A stretch of DNA of 48,812 nt from an uncultured Prevotella sp. (GTDB lineage Bacteria > Bacteroidota > Bacteroidia > Bacteroidales > Bacteroidaceae), in assembly GCA_937922435.1 (NCBI GenBank), contig CAKZVT010000028.1, positions 1 through 48,812 on the forward strand, given 5' to 3'. A program made the position numbers and the translations under genes. The stretch's first letter is position 1, and the number at the start of each line of letters is the position of its first letter. The notes under the pieces were generated by a model. That model had not been told where the DNA came from, searched no databases, and worked only from the letters and a program-made list of their open reading frames with translations. Below are positions 22,625 to 30,287 of this stretch, piece after piece.

Positions 22625-23383
22625 ATGGAAATACGCAGAAACGACTTCCTGATAATACCGGGAGACACTGACGACATACCGCCTGACGCCCAAATGAAGA
22701 CCGGGACCTTCATTAGCATGGCCAAGGCATTGGCGCAAACCACCGACAGGTTTGTGTACATAATCGATTATGCCAAGCGGAAATTCATCTACGAGTCAAC
22801 CAACATGGCGTATCTTTTGGGCGAACCGACCTGCAACATCGAGTTTTTTGACTACGGACTGTACTTCAACCACATACCAGAAAGCGAGCAACGCAAATTC
22901 ATTGAGATAAACATGGCGGCCTGTGAAATGTTCGCACGGTTCCCGATTGAAGAGCGGACGATGCACACGATAACTTACGACTTCCCCTTGGTGCAGATGA
23001 AAAGGCAACGGCTTGTAAACCATCATCTTACGCCGTTGGCGCTGTCAAGAAGCGGACGCTTGTGGCTTGCGCTCTGCACCATCGGCACATCGGCAAGGCA
23101 AACGCCGGGACATGTCGTAATAAGGGAATCGGATTCAAGCAGATATTATGAATACTTGCCTGACAGGCATGAATGGATTGAAAAAGAAATAAGCCCATTG
23201 CGAGACGCGGAGCGCAGCATATTAATCCTCTCGGCGCAAGGATTCACCATTTACGACATTGCCGACCGGCTATGCAAGTCGGTTGACACGATAAAGAAGT
23301 ACAGGAAAAACATATTCAAAAGGTTTGATGTCAAGAACATAGCTGCCGCCTTGACATACGCCACCAATTATAAAATGCTTTGA
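22625..23383 (+). CDS. PAS/LuxR-type transcriptional regulator
   Basis: Regulator of 252 aa. The N-terminal region (about 35-150) looks like a PAS sensor fold (FVYIIDYAKRKFIYESTNMAYLLG). The C-terminal 60 residues are a LuxR/FixJ helix-turn-helix: ISPLRDAERSILILSAQGFT, then IYDIADRLCKSVDTIKKYRK. This design is common in Bacteroidales, with unknown ligands. It is divergent from the lipoprotein-barrel cassette, with 193 bp between the start codons, and could control it; that link is inference from position. Confidence 0.78.
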   Translation: MEIRRNDFLIIPGDTDDIPPDAQMKTGTFISMAKALAQTTDRFVYIIDYAKRKFIYESTNMAYLLGEPTCNIEFFDYGLYFNHIPESEQRKFIEINMAACEMFARFPIEERTMHTITYDFPLVQMKRQRLVNHHLTPLALSRSGRLWLALCTIGTSARQTPGHVVIRESDSSRYYEYLPDRHEWIEKEISPLRDAERSILILSAQGFTIYDIADRLCKSVDTIKKYRKNIFKRFDVKNIAAALTYATNYKML

Positions 23384-23419
23384 CGCGAAGCGGCGTTTTC
23401 CACTTCGCGTCAAAGCATT
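23374..23419. terminator. Bidirectional terminator between the regulator and ligA
   Basis: A 17-bp perfect stem AATGCTTTGACGCGAAG (23374-23390) with 23403-23419. It includes the stop codon of the PAS/LuxR gene and lies 8 bp past the ligA stop, serving both convergent genes. T-runs are weak. Confidence 0.7.
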
Positions 23420-23426
23420 AAGCAAG

Positions 23427-25424
23427 TCACTTAATCATTTCCAGGAACGTGTCTTCATCCACAATGGGCACTCCGAGCTTCTCCGCCTTTTGCAGTTTGG
23501 CCGGTCCCATGTTGTCGCCTGCAAGTATGAAGGAGGTCTTTCCGCTGATGCTGCCGACGTTCTTGCCGCCGTTTTCCTCGATGATGCGCTTGTACTCGTC
23601 GCGGCTGTGACGGGCGAACACGCCGCTGATGACAATGCTCTTGCCTGCAAGTTTTGTGCCCTGCGCCTGCATCTGCTCATCGCTAAGCCGCATCTGTAGG
23701 CCGTAGGCGCGCAGGCGGTTGACGATTTCCATGTTCACGGGGTTGTGGAAATACGTTATTACGCTCTTGGCGATTACTTCGCCGATGCCGTCAATGTCGG
23801 TGAGTTGCTGCAACGTGGCCGACGCCAAGGCGTCAATGTCCTTGAAACGGCGTGCCAACAGGCGTGCGGAAGTCTCGCCGACAAAGCGTATTCCGAGTGC
23901 GAACACCACGCGTTCGAACGGCACTTGGCGCGAGGCGGCTATGCCATCGACCACGCGCTCGGCCGACTTCTGCCGGCTGCCGTCGCCGTTGATTTGCTCG
24001 ACGCATATATCGTACAAGTCAGCAACGTTGCGGATGAGTCCGCGACGGTAATATTCGTCAACTGTTTCAGGGCCGAGGCTGTCAATGTTCATTGCGCGGC
24101 GCGATATGAAATGCTCAATGCGCCCCTTTATTTGCGGCGGACAACCGGCATCGTTGGGGCAGTAATGGGCGGCCTCGCCTTCGTAACGTACAAGCTCCGA
24201 GCCGCATTCGGGGCAACGGGTGATAAACTCCACCGGGCGTGCAGACGCATCGCGGCGCGACGTATCGACACCTACTATTTTGGGGATGATTTCCCCTCCC
24301 TTCTCTACATACACGTAGTCGCCCTCGTGCAGGTCGAGACTGCGTATAAAGTCCTCGTTATTAAGCGTGGCACGGCGCACCGTAGTGCCGGCCAGCTGTA
24401 CAGGTTCCATGTTGGCGACAGGGGTGATTTGCCCCGTGCGGCCTACCTGGTAAGTCACCTCATTAAGACGTGTACACTCACGTTCGGCCTTGAACTTATA
24501 GGCTATTGCCCACCGCGGACTCTTGGCCGTGTAGCCAAGCGCACGCTGTTGGCGCAGGGAGTTGACTTTGAGCACGATGCCGTCAGTTGCCACGGGCAGG
24601 TTCTTGCGCTCCGTGTCCCAGTAGTTTATGAAGTCGTAGATTTCCTGCAAAGTCTTCACCTTGCGCATACAGTCGCTGATTTTGAAGCCCCATGCACGGG
24701 CGCGCATCAGGTTCTCGTAGTGCCCGTCGCCCTCAATGCCGTCGCCGAGGAGGTAATACAGGTAGGCGTCGAGCCGCCGCGAGGCAGCCACCTTCGGGTC
24801 GAGGCTCTTCAGCGTGCCGCTGGCGGCGTTGCGCGGATTGGCAAACAGCGGCTCCTCGGCAGCCTCGCGCTCGGCGTTGAGCCGCTCGAACTCACGCCAG
24901 GGCAGCAGTATTTCGCCGCGGATTTCAAACTCGCGAGGCCAGTCGCCGTCCTTTAATACTAATGGTATGGAGCGGATTGTGCGCACGTTGGCCGTAACAT
25001 CGTCGCCCTGAACGCCGTCGCCGCGAGTAACGGCCTGCGCCAAGCGACCGTCAACATAGGTCAACGAAATTGACAATCCGTCGTATTTCATCTCACAACA
25101 GATTTCAAAATCCTCGCCGCCAAGCCCTTTCCTCACGCACTCGTAGAAGTCGGCCACGTCCTGTTCGCTGTACGTATTGGCAAGCGAAAGCATCGGGTAC
25201 TTGTGCGCCACTTGACGGAACTCCGTGCTGATGTCGCTGCCCACGCGCTGCGTAGGCGAGTCTGGGTCGGCCATTTCGGGATGACGCGCCTCAAGCTCCT
25301 GAAGCTCGTGCATCATGAAGTCGAACTCCTGGTCGCCTATTGTAGGCTGGTTCAACACGTAATACTTGTAATTATGCTCGTGCAACTCTTTGCGGAGCTG
25401 CAATATACGTTGTTTCTCGTCCAT
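23427..25424 (-). CDS. ligA: NAD-dependent DNA ligase
   Basis: Seals nicks in replication and repair, 665 aa. Adenylation domain with nucleophile K113 in EMKYDGLSIS, OB fold (PVANMEPVQLAGTTVRRATL), a four-cysteine zinc finger (CPECG and CPNDAGC), helix-hairpin-helix repeats and a C-terminal BRCT domain (about 588-665). The ATG at 25424 (MDEKQRILQL) is used; the frame extends to 25535 but the added 37 residues do not fit the family, and the promoter lies within them. Confidence 0.95.
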   Translation of the reverse strand: MDEKQRILQLRKELHEHNYKYYVLNQPTIGDQEFDFMMHELQELEARHPEMADPDSPTQRVGSDISTEFRQVAHKYPMLSLANTYSEQDVADFYECVRKGLGGEDFEICCEMKYDGLSISLTYVDGRLAQAVTRGDGVQGDDVTANVRTIRSIPLVLKDGDWPREFEIRGEILLPWREFERLNAEREAAEEPLFANPRNAASGTLKSLDPKVAASRRLDAYLYYLLGDGIEGDGHYENLMRARAWGFKISDCMRKVKTLQEIYDFINYWDTERKNLPVATDGIVLKVNSLRQQRALGYTAKSPRWAIAYKFKAERECTRLNEVTYQVGRTGQITPVANMEPVQLAGTTVRRATLNNEDFIRSLDLHEGDYVYVEKGGEIIPKIVGVDTSRRDASARPVEFITRCPECGSELVRYEGEAAHYCPNDAGCPPQIKGRIEHFISRRAMNIDSLGPETVDEYYRRGLIRNVADLYDICVEQINGDGSRQKSAERVVDGIAASRQVPFERVVFALGIRFVGETSARLLARRFKDIDALASATLQQLTDIDGIGEVIAKSVITYFHNPVNMEIVNRLRAYGLQMRLSDEQMQAQGTKLAGKSIVISGVFARHSRDEYKRIIEENGGKNVGSISGKTSFILAGDNMGPAKLQKAEKLGVPIVDEDTFLEMIK

Positions 25425-25457
25425 TTGATTTGCTGTTAATAAAATGCTTTTCAGGCG

Positions 25458-25489
25458 CAAAGTTAGCAAAAACAAGCGACAAATGCAAT
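25458..25489 (-). promoter_or_regulatory. ligA promoter
   Basis: On the minus strand ATTG (25486-25489), 20 bp, then TAACTTTG (25458-25465). The -7 box is perfect. Start near 25451, leader about 27 nt. Confidence 0.6.
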
Positions 25490-25601
25490 TACAAGCAGCG
25501 TTTTCCGCAAGAACAATATTTACGTATTTGTACATATAAACAAAGCAATGTCACACCCCATGAGAACCGCCACATAACTACCTGAAACCCAAAGACCTTG
25601 C

Positions 25602-25660
25602 AAAAGGTGGCCTTTCATCTTGTAAAAGGCCACCTTTCAGGCGATGAAAGACGGCCTTTT
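25602..25660. repeat. AAAGGCC palindrome cluster, copy 4
   Basis: AAAGGTGGCCTTT (25603-25615) pairs with 25625-25637, followed by GATGAAAGACGGCCTTTTGG. It lies in the 404-bp gap between ligA and the ATPase gene; the rest of the gap (25661-25797) shows nothing clear. Confidence 0.7.
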
Positions 25661-25773
25661 GGAATGCGATTTGCCGTTAGTTGGAATTTGCGAGGAAACA
25701 GATGGCTACATCAATATCCTTCACCTGAAACTTACCTATTAATTATATTGATTTGTAGAAATGGCAAAAATAA

Positions 25774-25805
25774 ATTGCATGATTGAAAATAAATTCGTTA
25801 TTTTG
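25774..25805 (+). promoter_or_regulatory. Possible promoter of the ATPase-TOPRIM pair
   Basis: ATTG (25774-25777), 20 bp, then TTATTTTG (25798-25805), one mismatch to TAnnTTTG. An AAGGAG stretch sits just before the ATG, rare in this genome, though only 2 bp from it. Confidence 0.4.
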
Positions 25806-25828
25806 TAAACAAAAACAAGCAAGGAGCT

Positions 25829-26929
25829 ATGGACTCATTACATATAAAGAACTTCAAGAACCTGACAAACCTACGATTAGAAGGACTAAAAAAAGTAAAC
25901 CTGATTGTAGGACGCAACAATGTGGGCAAATCATCACTTTTAGAGGCAATATCCATTTACCTGTCAAACGGAAGCGAAGACAGCCTGAAAAGCGTATTGT
26001 CTTGTCGCGGAGAATTGGTCAATATAAACACGTTGGACAACGATGCAGATGTCAACAAGATAATGATAACGCAATACTCCGCTTTGTTCAACGGCAGGAA
26101 CACGTCATTCACTGAAGCAAATTTCTTTTCTATTGGAGAGAATGAAGACATCATTACAATTAGATTTGTACGAATTGGAGAAAAAGAAATTGCTGTACAA
26201 AATGACAGAAAATTTGGTAGAGATATTTTTATTTACACTGACGATGAAACGGATTTACCTAATTCTATTCAATATATTGGAGACGGATTAGCTGTATTCG
26301 ATTCATTAAAAGCACAAAATGTAATACGGTTTGACTCACGTGGCATATCACGTGACGTAAATAAAAAATGTTATTTTGAATATGTATTGACACGCGACTT
26401 CATGTTACGCCACAACACTACGCTGTTTGACCGCATAGCCTTGTCCGACAAAGAGCAATACATATTGGAGGCGTTGCGTATTATCGAACCAGACATTGAC
26501 AGACTGAACTTTCTCAATGAATCAACATACACAAACAACCGCATACCGTTTGTGACACTGAAAAGTACAGGCGAACGCCTTAGACTTACATCAATGGGCG
26601 ACGGCATAAACCGCATTTTGACTATAATCCTGGCTTTGGTGAATTGTAAAGACGGTGTTTTCTTACTTGACGAATTTGAAACAGGACTGCATTATACCGT
26701 GCAGCAACAATTATGGCAGATGATATTCAGGCTTGCCGACATGCTCAATATACAGGTTTTCGCAACATCCCACAGCCGTGACTGCATTGACAGCTTTGTC
26801 TCGGCAAACAACAACGGCATGGGACAAATAATACGCTTGGACAAACGGGGAGACGACATCGTAACGGTAAACTATGATGACGAAAATGAAATGCAGTTTA
26901 TAACAGAACACGATGTTGAAATCAGATAG
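25829..26929 (+). CDS. OLD/AAA_15-type ATPase of a putative two-gene defence system
   Basis: SMC/ABC-like ATPase of 366 aa. Walker A is GRNNVGKSS (28-36), the ABC-like signature LTSMGDGINR (253-262), Walker B VFLLDEFETGLHY (277-289; D281, E282) and the switch His H315 in ATSHS. No TOPRIM domain is fused; that function is on the next gene, 2 bp downstream. This split layout resembles class 4 OLD systems such as PARIS (AriA) and AbiL. The gene is AT-rich (16 G/C in 60 bases at 26221-26280), unlike ligA and the esterase on either side, which suggests transfer. Exact family unproven. Confidence 0.8.
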   Translation: MDSLHIKNFKNLTNLRLEGLKKVNLIVGRNNVGKSSLLEAISIYLSNGSEDSLKSVLSCRGELVNINTLDNDADVNKIMITQYSALFNGRNTSFTEANFFSIGENEDIITIRFVRIGEKEIAVQNDRKFGRDIFIYTDDETDLPNSIQYIGDGLAVFDSLKAQNVIRFDSRGISRDVNKKCYFEYVLTRDFMLRHNTTLFDRIALSDKEQYILEALRIIEPDIDRLNFLNESTYTNNRIPFVTLKSTGERLRLTSMGDGINRILTIILALVNCKDGVFLLDEFETGLHYTVQQQLWQMIFRLADMLNIQVFATSHSRDCIDSFVSANNNGMGQIIRLDKRGDDIVTVNYDDENEMQFITEHDVEIR

Positions 26930-26931
26930 CC

Positions 26932-27573
26932 ATGAGTAAAATTAATGACAACCCCTTTGTCTTGCTTGTTGAAGGGAACAACGATTTCCATATCGTCTGT
27001 TCTTTGTGCCAATATTACAATGTAAAAGAGAATTTCCGCGTAAAACAATGTGATGGTATTGACGCGGCAATAAACACATTTGAGCTGTTTTTAAAGAATC
27101 CTTCGGCATACCGCAAAATAGGTATTGTTGTTGATGCCGACAACAACGCGGAAGGCAGATGGCAAAAATTATTGTCAATATTGGGAAATACAGGTAAATA
27201 TGATTGCAACAACTTGGAACTGACATCATCCGGACTGACATTACAGCCTAAAGATGATTTTGACTCTACCGTAGGCATTTGGATAATGCCTGACAATACA
27301 AGCAAAGGCATGATTGAGGATTTTGCGCTGAACATGATTGAACCGTCAGACCCTTTGCTTGAAAAAGCGGAATCAATATTATGCGAACTGGAACAAGACG
27401 GATTGCAACGTTACAAAGACGCCCATCGCTCAAAAGCAAAAATACACACATACTTAGCTTGGCAGGACGAGCCGGGGAAGCCTATCGGACAAGCTATTAC
27501 GGCACATATCTTAAATCCTGGGAACGAAACAGCCAAGGACTTCGTAGGATGGTTGGAACGGTTGTTTGGTTAG
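26932..27573 (+). CDS. DUF3226 / TOPRIM-fold protein, putative defence effector
   Basis: Protein of 213 aa. TOPRIM-like metal sites are visible: E14 in LLVEGNNDFHIV and the DxD pair D68/D70 in IGIVVDADNNAEG. Later parts PDNTSKGMIEDFAL and IHTYLAWQDEPGKPIGQAIT fit the DUF3226 family. In related systems the TOPRIM partner is held by the ATPase and released to cleave nucleic acid or tRNA when a phage trigger is sensed; that role is inferred here. Same transcript as the ATPase, closed by a strong terminator. Confidence 0.78.
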   Translation: MSKINDNPFVLLVEGNNDFHIVCSLCQYYNVKENFRVKQCDGIDAAINTFELFLKNPSAYRKIGIVVDADNNAEGRWQKLLSILGNTGKYDCNNLELTSSGLTLQPKDDFDSTVGIWIMPDNTSKGMIEDFALNMIEPSDPLLEKAESILCELEQDGLQRYKDAHRSKAKIHTYLAWQDEPGKPIGQAITAHILNPGNETAKDFVGWLERLFG

Positions 27574-27618
27574 TTTTGTCCAACCAAAACATATAAAGAC
27601 GAAACAAAACGACAACAT

Positions 27619-27649
27619 AAAGGGGCGCAGAATATGTCTGCGCCCCTTT
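27619..27649. terminator. Bidirectional terminator
   Basis: A perfect 13-bp stem AAAGGGGCGCAGA (27619-27631) with 27637-27649. It separates the DUF3226 gene from the convergent esterase gene. Confidence 0.85.
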
Positions 27650-27693
27650 CTATTGCACTGCTTTTAAGTGTGTGCCAACCTAAATCAGAGCCA

Positions 27694-30225
27694 CTATCTG
27701 TTCACTACGAAGTTGCGGATTTGGCATTCCGTACCTTTGGAAGCGGCGTTCTTGGACGCCGACATGCGCAGACGCAAGGTGTGGCGGCCGGGCTTCAGTT
27801 CGGTTTCGAGCATGTACGTCCATGGAATGTACAGCGACTGGCTCCACGGGGTGTATGTGTCAAGCCGCTTGTAAGGTGCGCCGTCAACGCTGTATTCAAG
27901 CGTTCCTGCCGACGGGCCGCACACGCAGAAGATGCCGACGGCACGTCCCTCAAACGTAAGCGTAAGGCTGCTGCCAGGACGTTTGGCCTCAAGCATGGGC
28001 ACGTCGACAAAGCCCTTGCGCTTCTCGTACTTGTCATCGGGATGCCACTTGTCAACGACCGTCCAGCCTTTCGACAGGCGTGCCTGCGTGATTGGCAGGA
28101 ACTCGCCCTTGGTATAGCTGTAAGGGTCGAGCAGTTGAGACGGTATGTCGTGCGGACGGCGCACGCTTTCAGCCGTAATGCCACGCTGCATGTCGTCAAG
28201 AAGGTTGGCTACCGCCGCCGCATATATAGCCTGTCCGGCTGGATGGGGATGTGCATAGCCGAACTCCTGCCACGTAAACTGGCCGTCGCGTATGCGTTCC
28301 GCTATTTCCTGCGCAAGATTTACGGTAGGTATGCGGTAATGGTTGGCTACGCGCTCGTAGTTCAATATTACGTCGGGCACTTGTCCGCCGTCATAGATTG
28401 GGAGGAATCCGTCTGTTGCGAAATGGGTTATTACAATATCCGTCATCGGGTTTGCCTCCAAGGCCCGGCGCACTTCGCCCTCTATGCCGCGCACCTGCTC
28501 CGTGGCGTTGAAGCCGTTTGTCATGTCGTTGGCCGAACCGTCAATGAAAAGGAGGTCTATTTCTCCCTTTGAAAGTACGTCGTTTTGCAGGCGGAACGCT
28601 CCGGGAGTGCTGCCTGTAGAGCTGATGCCGGCCTCAACAAAATCAAACTTAGTGAACGGGAAACGCTGCTGCAACTGCTCCTCGATAATGTCTTTCCAGC
28701 CTTCCATCTCCGTGATAGAGCCGCCGACGAACGCCACGCGGCCAGTGCGCTCGCGCTCAAACTTGATGAAAGAGTTGGCAATACTGCCGCGCACGGTATA
28801 GTGTTGGAACTTCCTATAGTCAGGCTGCTTGCGCATGATGAAGTCTACAATGGGCTCCGGCTGCTCCAAGCTGTGCGGATGATGCCCCACCCCGGGCTTT
28901 ATTATCATCTCGACCGTGCCGCCCATAGCCATGTAACGCTTGCGCACTACGTACATATTCTCTTCAATGGGCACGCTCTCGTCGCTGTCGCCACACACGC
29001 TGAAGATGGGCACTCCAGCCTTTGCCAACGGCTCAAGCTGGTCTATGGGATTGCCGGTGAAGCGGTCGAGCGTGGCCTCCGTCAGCCCCCACTTGTCAAG
29101 CAAAGTCTGCCAAGAATTCTTGTGGAGCTTATTCAAGCATGTGAAAACGTCGCTCAACGGGGCGTCAAGGTAAAGGGCGGAAACCTTGTCGGGATTGCGT
29201 GACGCCCAGATAAACGAATAAAGTCCGCCACGGCTAAGCCCTTCCATCACCACCTTGGGCGACAGTCCGTATGTCTTTGTCATCGTCTGATAGAAGCGGT
29301 TGCCCATGTCGATAGACCAAGGATTGGCGTAATCGTCGGTCAAATCGAGATAGGCTACATGGAAACCTTTGTCGAGCAAGGCCATGTCGGCCCAAGCGAA
29401 CGCGTCGAAAAACGCTGGCCGCCAAATCCAAGGATTGCCGGGTGCAGGTTTTGACGGCACTACCACCGTAGCATTGCGCCCACGGAAAGTAAAGTCGTAA
29501 CGGTCGCCCGTGTGCCAACGACTCTTGAAACCGGGGAAAGCCTGCGGCTCATGCCGCTTCACCTTGCCAGTCAAGGCTGTGTAAACAGTCTCGGCTATGC
29601 GTGCGGCAGCTACCTTGTCAGGATGTATCTTGTCTGGGAAATGGGCGGCCATGCCGCTTGTCGCCGTGTGCAGGTCTATCACCTTAAGCCCCTCGCGGCG
29701 GGCCACATCCTTGATGGCAGGTATCACTCCGGCGGTAATCACGCTGTCATTGATGCCCCACTGTATGCCATACGCCTTGGCTGGCAGGCAAAGATAGATT
29801 TCAGGTTTCGACGCAAGTCCGCGCAACTCCTTTATAAGCCGGCGCATGTCCTTGCGGAAGTCCTTGCCGTATTTCCAGTTCTGTGGCTTAGAGTCGTTTG
29901 TTCCCAATTTCACAACAACGATGTCTGGCTCGAAAGCCAACGCCTCTCTGTACGCCCGCTCCTTCATGTAGGGATATTCGCCCTTCATCAACAGATGGCG
30001 CGCGCTGACACCGAAGTTGCGCACTTCATACCCCTTGCCCAACAACTGGCCGAGCACTGCCGGGTAGCTGTCACGCTCGCGGTTGTCTACACCCGAGCCG
30101 TAAGTGATGCTGTTGCCTATGCAGGCAACCTTGACTACATCTTGCTTTTCCTGTGCATATCCACGGATTGCACACGACAGGAAAAGCAGCAAGACACAAA
30201 AATAATGAAAACGTCTGATGTTCAT
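27694..30225 (-). CDS. Triple-domain secreted esterase (SGNH - alpha/beta hydrolase - SGNH)
   Basis: Exported enzyme of 843 aa with signal peptide (1-24). SGNH domain 1 (about 28-222) has GNSITYGSG (S39), KLGTND and DKIHPD (D198, H201). An alpha/beta-hydrolase domain (about 235-465) has nucleophile S331 in GLSRGG, acid in CGDSDESVP and H448 in GVGHHPH. SGNH domain 2 (about 480-715) has GGSITE (S503), GSAND (N566) and a late HPHPAGQ. A C-terminal beta domain (about 735-843) follows. Likely a multi-specific esterase on acetylated plant polysaccharide; no glycoside hydrolase gene lies nearby to show the substrate. Confidence 0.83.
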   Translation of the reverse strand: MNIRRFHYFCVLLLFLSCAIRGYAQEKQDVVKVACIGNSITYGSGVDNRERDSYPAVLGQLLGKGYEVRNFGVSARHLLMKGEYPYMKERAYREALAFEPDIVVVKLGTNDSKPQNWKYGKDFRKDMRRLIKELRGLASKPEIYLCLPAKAYGIQWGINDSVITAGVIPAIKDVARREGLKVIDLHTATSGMAAHFPDKIHPDKVAAARIAETVYTALTGKVKRHEPQAFPGFKSRWHTGDRYDFTFRGRNATVVVPSKPAPGNPWIWRPAFFDAFAWADMALLDKGFHVAYLDLTDDYANPWSIDMGNRFYQTMTKTYGLSPKVVMEGLSRGGLYSFIWASRNPDKVSALYLDAPLSDVFTCLNKLHKNSWQTLLDKWGLTEATLDRFTGNPIDQLEPLAKAGVPIFSVCGDSDESVPIEENMYVVRKRYMAMGGTVEMIIKPGVGHHPHSLEQPEPIVDFIMRKQPDYRKFQHYTVRGSIANSFIKFERERTGRVAFVGGSITEMEGWKDIIEEQLQQRFPFTKFDFVEAGISSTGSTPGAFRLQNDVLSKGEIDLLFIDGSANDMTNGFNATEQVRGIEGEVRRALEANPMTDIVITHFATDGFLPIYDGGQVPDVILNYERVANHYRIPTVNLAQEIAERIRDGQFTWQEFGYAHPHPAGQAIYAAAVANLLDDMQRGITAESVRRPHDIPSQLLDPYSYTKGEFLPITQARLSKGWTVVDKWHPDDKYEKRKGFVDVPMLEAKRPGSSLTLTFEGRAVGIFCVCGPSAGTLEYSVDGAPYKRLDTYTPWSQSLYIPWTYMLETELKPGRHTLRLRMSASKNAASKGTECQIRNFVVNR

Positions 30226-30258
30226 GGTTTATAAGGTTTATTGGTTGATATGGTTTTT

Positions 30259-30266
30259 CAAAAATA
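30259..30266 (-). promoter_or_regulatory. Possible -7 box (TATTTTTG) of the esterase gene
   Basis: TATTTTTG on the minus strand, 34 bp before the esterase ATG. No -33 box; read-through from the TPR gene (62 bp away) is an alternative. Confidence 0.35.
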
Positions 30267-30287
30267 TAAGGAGGCAGAGGGTTGCCT

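Noticed and set aside
25829..27573. Naming the pair PARIS outright
   Set aside because: PARIS AriB is DUF4435; this second gene looks like DUF3226. Only the general ATPase-TOPRIM split is shown by the sequence.
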